25,000 nucleotides of DNA from Guillardia theta CCMP2712 (lineage: Eukaryota > Cryptophyceae > Pyrenomonadales > Geminigeraceae): NCBI RefSeq assembly GCF_000315625.1, contig NW_005434613.1, positions 459,552 to 484,551 of the forward strand, in the 5' to 3' direction. The position numbers and the translations under genes are program-made. This document shows, one piece after another, positions 19,550-25,000 of this stretch. Positions within the stretch are counted from its first letter, which is position 1. Every line of letters starts with the position of its first letter. Below the pieces are notes generated by a model, which was not told the DNA's origin, did not search any database, and saw only the letters and a list, made by a program, of their open reading frames with translations.

Positions 19550-19836
19550 GTCGTAGCCAGGAGATGTGAAGGAATGAGGTCGAAGGGGTCATGTGGAGCA
19601 TCGAAAGGGGATTGGAGGGGGTGGGGTGGATAATGCGACCAGTGGTGACAATGCGGATTTCGAGATGGAGGCGTAGTTTGTGATGGCGGTGGAGGTGATG
19701 AGAGAGCGAGAGACAGACAGTCTTGTGATGGAAGACGAGGAGATGTACAAAGAGATGAGATGGCAAGAAGATCTCTCTCCATGATGATGTCGTGGAAGCA
19801 AGGCAATCAAGGGGGAAATCAAACAATCTGATGTAC
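19550..19836. promoter_or_regulatory. Divergent upstream region shared by WD40 and RAP genes
   Basis: This ~287-bp segment separates two divergent start codons, so it should carry both promoters and 5' UTRs. It is not repeat-rich. No TATA, initiator or upstream motif was identified with confidence; the call rests on gene arrangement only. Confidence 0.45.
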
Positions 19837-21026
19837 ATGGCGGCGAAGAAGTTTGTTTCCTGCTTGTTGATAGCATGGACTAGTATACCCCAGCAAGAAG
19901 GAACAGTTGAGAGAATCTCTCAAACTTCAGAGAGCTCTCCAGCTAGATGCCATCTCTTGAACTTGCGCGGAGGAGCGGCGGTGATGACTGAGTTCGATGC
20001 TCTCGCCAAGAAACTCAGAGGGAATTTCACCTCCTGTTGCTCTTCTCCCCTGAATATGCTCGACAGGGTGGCAAAATCGTACAAGAAGAAGATGAAGTTG
20101 AGGAAGAAGGAGAAGAAGGAGAAGAAATCACAGACGAGAATCGAGATCTTTGACGAGCTGCAGGTATTTCATAGTGCAGACAAAGTCGGTTGTCAAGATG
20201 ACATTCAAGACCAGGTCAAGCATGATGTGCATCAGATGCTCCATGATGTGCATGCCATGTTGAAGACAAACGGGACGCTGTTGCAAGTAGCTTTCCTAGC
20301 TGCTTTGTCTCTCCACTGACCGGAGCAGAGTCAGCAAATTTCCGGCATCCTCCGTTCTCTGGAGGCTCTCCCTCCCCTACATGCAGCAGCTGCTGATCTT
20401 GTACTCTTCTTTCTTCCTTCTTCCTTCCTCCTTTACCCCTTGCTTCGCTTCTCGTCCTCGCTGACCTCTTCCTTCGCTTCTCCTCCCTTACCCTTACCTC
20501 TCCCTTTGTGCCTCCTTCTCCCTCCCTGACCTCCCGCAGCTCCAGCTCATCCTCTCTCATCGATCCCGACGACCTCTCCTCCTCCCGGTCGCAGATGTCG
20601 CTTGCTCCGACGGTCGACTGAATCAAGAGCTGCAGATGCTGTTCGCCTCTGCCAGACTTGTCGCCGCCATGCGCCCTCCTCCTCCGACCCTCCTGTCTAT
20701 ACTCGCTCCTCGGCTTGTCTCTCGACTTTCGTCAGGTAGTGACGTGAAATAGGGAGGAAACGCAACTATCGTCGTCCTCGTCCTCGTCCTTGTCCTCGTC
20801 CTCGTCCTCGTCCTCCTCGTCCTCCTCGTCCTCCTCGTCCTCCTCGTCCTCCTCGTCCTCCTCGCGCTCGTCGTCCTCTTTCTCCTCTACTTCTCTACCT
20901 CTATCTCTTTCTGCTCTCATCTGTCTGATCACGATTGAGAGAATCAACTGAATGTGATGCGTCTGCTTCAGAGAACGTGACTATCAGCCCTCGAGAGCTT
21001 ATGAGGACTGCAGTCTTGTTTCAAAG

Positions 21027-21062
<36 letters not shown>

Positions 21063-24000
21063 CTCGTCCTCCTCGTCCTCCTCGTACTTCTCCTCTTCCC
21101 TCTGCGCTGCTCCTTCTGCTCCCCCTTCCTCTCTGCTCTCGTAGAGATAACAAGATGTGCAGTCGAGGCAAAAGTCACTCTAAGCTCTTCCTCCTGCTCG
21201 AGCAGCAGTCACTCAGTCTTGGCCTCTCTGCCTTCTCCCCGCGTCTCTTCATGCGCCTGGTGTTCGCCATGGCCGAGGGCAAGCAAGGGTCGCCCACGTT
21301 CTGGGCCTCTGTGCGTGATCGAGCAAGGAAGATGGCGGTGGAGGGGGAGGGAGCGGACGACGTCGCGAGATTCGTGCGAGGAGAGTTTGGGTTCTCCTCC
21401 TCCTCACCCTCCCTCAGGCCTGGGCCCTCGGTGTGCGGGGGATCCTCGAGGCCGAGCCCTTGTGGAGGATGGAGGCGAAGCTGAAGGAGGCGGAGACTGT
21501 GAAGAGACTGAGCACACAGGTGAGGCAGGAGGAGGGGAGAGAAGGGCATGGGGGAGGCGAGAGGGAGGAGGGGCAGGGCAAGAGGAGGCAGCGGTAGGGG
21601 TTGCAGGGGAGTGACTCCCGTCAGGCTTGGGCGAAGCTGCTGTGGCTGGTGGCCTCCTCCCGCAAAGTTTCTCCTGCTCTCGTCGTGTCCTCTCTGCTGC
21701 CTGCGACGCTGGGAGGAGCGAAGTTCAGCTCGAAGCTCTCAGCGGAGGTGAAGATGGGAGGGCTTGGCGGGAGGCTGAGGAGGACGAGCAGGAGCTTGTC
21801 AGCGCCGCATGGTCTCTGCAGCAGGTGCTGGAGAGGAAGCAGAGGAGCGAGAAGATGCAGGAGTGTGCGAAGATCCTGCGAGCAGAGGTGAGTCAGACAA
21901 AGCGAAGCAGTTGAGATGGAAGGAGGAGCAGGAGGAGCAGGAGGAGAGGGCGAGCCTGAGCTTGTTCTTCAGGTTCTGTCGCGTCCTCCGGCCTCTTGCG
22001 GCTGGTCTGAGCAGCAGCTGTTTTCCCTCACCAGGAGCATGGCAAACCTCAAAGTCCTCGACTTGGACAGCCTGCAGCACTTGTACTCCTGCCTGCTGTC
22101 CGCCCAGCACAGGGAGGAGAAGATGAATCTGAAGCAGGTGAAAAAAAGAGAGCGTCTCTCCTCCTTCTCGTTTCTCGACCATTCTCGCTCTCCTCCCTCC
22201 CCTTTCTCCTCCTCGCTCTCCTCCCTCCCCTTTCTCCTCCTCGCTCTCCTCCCTCCCCTTTCTCCTCCTCGCTCTCCTCCCTCCCCTTTCTCCTCCTCGC
22301 TCTCCTCCCTCCCCTTTCTCCTCCTCGCTCTCCTCCCTCCCCTTTCTCCTCCTCGCTCTCCTCCCTCCCCTTTCTCCTCCTCGCTCTCCTCCCTCCCCTT
22401 CCTCCTCCTCAGCCTGTCCAACAGATGCAAGACCTCATGCAGGAGGTCGCCAAACTTTCTCTTCCTCTCTGCCCCGGGGGTCCCGTGCAAGCCTTGTTCA
22501 ATCACTTAACTGCAAAGGTCTCAAATTCTTGTCTCGCTGCGTTGCTCCTTGCTGGTGCTGGTGGTGCTGGTGCTGGTGGTGCTGGTGGTGCTGGTGCTGG
22601 TGGTGCTGGTGCTGGTGGTGCTGGTGGTGCTGGTGCTGGTGCTGGTGCTGGTGCTGGTGCTGGTGCTGGTGCTGGTGCTGGTGCTGGTGGTGCTGGTGCT
22701 GGTGCTGGTGCTGGTGCTGGTGCTGGTGGTGCTGGTGCTGGTGGTGCTGGTGCTGGTGCTGGTGCTGGTGCTGGTGCTGGTGCTGGTGCTGGTGCTGGTG
22801 CTGGTGGAGCTTCTTGTAGTCTATCTCTCACTATCCTCTAAGGTTTTGGCTCGCCCCTCGAACGAGTTCGGGTTTCGCTACCTCACCCCCATGTTGTGGT
22901 CCTGCGCCAAGTGCCAAGTGCTGTCTCGGGTGTGTCAGGAGGAGGAGGGAGAGTGAGGGGAAGATCGGGATGGTGGTGGAGAGGGCAGTAGCAGCGAGAA
23001 GGGAGGAATGGAAGAGAGAGGGCAGATGAGATGGATGGGAGGACGACAAGGGAGGGAAGAGGAGGAGGAGGGAGGGAGGGAGGTGAAGAGACGAAGGAGG
23101 AGTTTGATGTGTGATGTAGGAGCTGGTGGAAGCAGTCAATGACAGGTTCAGGAGGAAAGAAGTCCCCATGCCCAAGCCGTCAGTCATGGCCACCATTGCC
23201 TGGTCCCTCTCAAGATCTGAATTCCTGGTGGGGAGGGGAAGGGGAAGGGGAAGGGGAAGAGGAGGAGGGAATATGTAGGAGGAGCAGGGGTAGGAAGGGC
23301 TGACACGAGCTTCAGTTGTTTGCTTCCGAGGCCTTCAACTTCATAGCTCAGTCTATCACCAGCGCACAGCTCCTTCACTGCACCTCACAGGTACCGCATG
23401 CTCCTCTCCCTCCTCCTCTCATCCTCTCTCAGGACGTCGCCAACCTCGTCTGGGCGCTCGCCCGCAGCTCGCTCGTCCCTCCCACTCATCGCTTCTGGCG
23501 AGGTACAGAGAAGTAGCTCTGGTGCTAGTGCTGCTGCTGTTTCTGCTGGTGCTGCTGGTGCTGCTGCTGCTTCCCTCTATCTTATTCTCTCGATCTTTCG
23601 CGCTAACTTGTAATCAGATGTGGAGCAACATCTTCAGGGAGACTTGTCGAGGTCAGCAGCAGCCCAGCTCCTTCCATCTCAAACGCTCCTCCCTCTAACT
23701 CTCCCGCGTCTTCCCTCTCCTCCCCTTCCCCCCCTCTCCCTCTCTCTTCCATCTCTTCACCTGCTTGTCTCCCTGTCTTCTCTCCCTCATACGCAGCAGG
23801 TTCAACGTGCAGGAGCTCGCAAACCTCGCCATGGCAGGCGCCATCCTCGTCTGCGGGGGAGCAACACCGCTAGCATGGGGAGGAGTGCTCCGCTGCTCAC
23901 TTGCGCGCGTCGAGCAACTCGGAGAAAGAGAGGCTGCGCAGGTATAGGAGGAGGAGGAGGAGGAGGAGGAGGAGGAGGAGGAGGAGGAGGAGGAGGAGGA

Positions 24001-25000
24001 GGAGGGCGACGGCTGAACTCCTACAGGTTGCGATGCTCCACCTGGCAAGCTTACCCGATGGAGGCTCGGAGCTCTCCCTCCCTCCCTCTCTTGCTTCTCG
24101 CATGCCGGGGATCCAGGGGAGGACGAGATCGTCTGCCTTACACTACGAGGTCGAACCCTCAACTCCCCCTCCCCCTTACCCTCCCCCCCGTCTCCCCACC
24201 CTCCCTCTCTTCCTCTTCCTCCCCTTCCTGCTTGTCAGACGGTGGAGCAGGTGGAGGAGAAGCTGCGTCTTGTTCCTCTGGCCTTCAGATGTGAAGTACC
24301 GGTGCTCTCCGGGCTCTACGTGGTGGATCTTGTTGTCGATATGGACGGGACGAGGATCGCGCTTGAGGTGAGGGAGGAGGAGAGGAGTGAGACCTGTTGT
24401 GATAGAGAGAGAATGATGGCTGCATCTGTCGTTGTGAATGATGAGGATGGTGTTGGTGGTGATGAAGATGTGTATGTTGTTGTTGTTGATGGTGGTGATG
24501 AAGATGTGTATGTTGTTGTTGATGATGGTGATGGTGGTGATGAAGATGTGTATGTTGTTGTTGTTGATGGTGATGGTGGTGAACAAGATGATGTGGATAA
24601 TGAGGAGGAGCTCAGAGGCGAGCAGGTCGACGGGCCCTCGCACTTTCTCCTTTGTCCGCCGGAAGCAGCGACCTCAGACGCCCTGCTGTTGCATGGCGAC
24701 CTGTGGGTCCCGACAGCAGCAACTCGTCTTAAGAGGTACCTGCTGAAGAAGGAGGTAACCGGCCCGAGTGACCTCCAAGAGCTGACGGGCTGCAAGGGAT
24801 TCGTGCTCGTTTCCGTCCCGTCCATGGAGTGGGAGACAGATCTCGTACGAAGGTTCCACCTACTCTCCGTCCACATTATCTCCTCCTACTGCCTTCTACC
24901 TGCTGCCTGCTGCCTGCTGCCTGCTGCCTGCTGCCTGCTGCCTGCTGCCTGCTGCCTGCTGCTGCTCTGCCGTGCTGTCATGCTGTTCCTCTCCTGCTCT
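19837..25000 (+). CDS. RAP-domain protein with FASTK/OPR-like helical repeats (3' end not resolved)
   Basis: Probable organellar RNA-binding or processing factor. Exons: 19837-20163, 20329-20400, 20540-20735, 20972-21026, 21145-21373, 21418-21519, 21607-21747, 21792-21887, 21973-22137, 22413-22517, 22843-22929, 23120-23227, 23316-23390, 23433-23502, 23618-23651, 23800-23941, 24027-24149, 24239-24367, 24626-24754, 24797-~24852; all phases agree. Leader M-A-A-K-K-F-V-S-C-L-L-I-A-W suggests a signal peptide, with L-R-G-G at 43-46 and a Lys-rich stretch following. Degenerate helical repeats carry A-W-A-L-G-V, S-A-A-W-S-L, T-I-A-W-S-L-S, N-L-V-W-A-L-A and L-A-N-L-A-M-A. The end is a RAP domain (~735-815): G-L-Y-V-V-D-L-V-V-D, I-A-L-E|V-D-G-P-S-H-F, L-K-R-Y-L-L, V-S-V-P-S-M-E-W. 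RAP domains occur in plastid and mitochondrial RNA-metabolism proteins; the RNA target is unknown. ATG 19831 is an alternative start. NAGNAG at 23794-23799 may vary one residue. The stop is not located; a 7-bp repeat near the edge is presumably intronic. Confidence 0.75.
20770..20866 (+). repeat. TCCTCG microsatellite in RAP-gene intron 3
   Basis: About 16 units of TCCTCG/TCGTCC within intron 20736-20971. The same hexamer family fills intron 4 (21027-21093), so the two neighbouring introns share repeat content. Confidence 0.9.
21027..21093 (+). repeat. TCCTCG microsatellite starting at the splice donor of intron 4
   Basis: The repeat begins at the donor itself (AAAG|GTCCTCGTCC), so the GT appears to be supplied by the repeat unit. 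The tract fills more than half of intron 21027-21144. Confidence 0.85.
22185..22409 (+). repeat. 28-bp minisatellite, about 8 copies, in RAP-gene intron 9
   Basis: The unit starts TCGCTCTCCTCCCTCCCC and is 28 bp long, repeated head to tail with near identity up to the acceptor CCTCCTCAG at 22412. There are no spacers, so it is not a CRISPR array. It is pyrimidine-dominated on the coding strand. Confidence 0.9.
22552..22806 (+). repeat. GGTGCT/GCTGGT microsatellite in RAP-gene intron 10
   Basis: About 255 bp of (GCTGGT)n with occasional GGT insertions, inside intron 22518-22842. Both strands stay open (Ala-Gly, Val-Leu, Cys-Trp and Pro-Ala repeats), which creates long spurious frames. The acceptor-side sequence TATCCTCTAAG follows it. 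Confidence 0.95.
23944..24004 (+). repeat. GAG microsatellite in RAP-gene intron 16
   Basis: About 19 GGA/GAG units between donor GTATAG and acceptor CTCCTACAG (intron 23942-24026). Purine-rich on the coding strand, opposite to most introns of this gene. Confidence 0.95.
24430..24596 (+). repeat. GATGAAGATGTGTATGTTGT minisatellite in RAP-gene intron 18
   Basis: Three long copies of a GTGGTGATGAAGATGTGTAT block plus GTT/GAT filler in intron 24368-24625. This intron interrupts the RAP domain between I-A-L-E and V-D-G-P-S-H-F. Confidence 0.85.
24897..24963 (+). repeat. CTGCTGC 7-bp tandem repeat near the window edge
   Basis: About nine units of a 7-bp motif (CCTGCTG phase) immediately after the last recognisable RAP-domain codons. 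Most likely the start of a further intron or 3' sequence; the window ends before it can be resolved. Confidence 0.85.

Noticed and set aside
22185-22409. CRISPR-like appearance of a 28-bp repeat array
   Set aside because: The units are contiguous with no spacers, lie in an intron of a eukaryotic gene, and are simple pyrimidine sequence.
22425-22956. Ala-Gly, Val-Leu, Cys-Trp and Pro-Ala repeat frames
   Set aside because: Produced by the GCTGGT microsatellite within an intron; the flanking exons 22413-22517 and 22843-22929 join in phase without it.

Overview
This is a eukaryotic nuclear window. Every multi-exon gene is broken by very short spliceosomal introns (about 41-60 bp, many with a CTGAC-like branch site 10-25 nt before the AG). 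The longer introns are almost entirely microsatellite or minisatellite. Gene content (SK-type K+ channel, RBR-like zinc-finger protein, MORN, WD40 and RAP-domain proteins) together with intron style suggest a unicellular alga or other protist. A cryptophyte such as Guillardia theta fits best, but that is inference from style, not a match I could run. I assembled exons by hand from both strands. For five of the six complete multi-exon genes the exon lengths sum to an exact multiple of three; the WD40 gene does so with either of two last-intron choices.

Layout. 1-926 (+): 3' end of an unrecognised gene. 5190-1010 (-): a 15-exon gene for a ~1048-aa potassium channel with two complete SK-like modules (6 TM, pore, calmodulin-binding-like tail) in one reading frame; this is the most unusual item here. 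5191-7486: intergenic, with a ~440-bp TGTCTC/TC microsatellite, a C-rich tract and a short inverted-repeat element. 9166-7487 (-): RING/IBR-type zinc-finger protein. 10625-9654 (-): intronless cyclic-nucleotide-binding-domain protein. 10626-12406: G-rich then AT-rich intergenic DNA, with a diverged copy of a sequence also present near 6831. 14118-12407 (-): membrane-anchored MORN-repeat protein. 14866-17160 (+): unrecognised single-TM, Lys/Ala-rich protein. 19549-17386 (-): WD40 protein with an N-terminal signal sequence. 19837 to beyond the window end (+): RAP-domain protein with FASTK/OPR-like helical repeats, at least 20 exons.

The last two genes are divergent from a ~287-bp shared upstream region. 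Both predicted proteins start with a secretory-type hydrophobic leader and carry an LRGG motif soon after, hinting at a common secretory or complex-plastid destination. Three introns use GC-AG rather than GT-AG boundaries, and each is required to keep a recognisable domain in frame. No tRNA, rRNA, CRISPR array or transposase gene was recognised.
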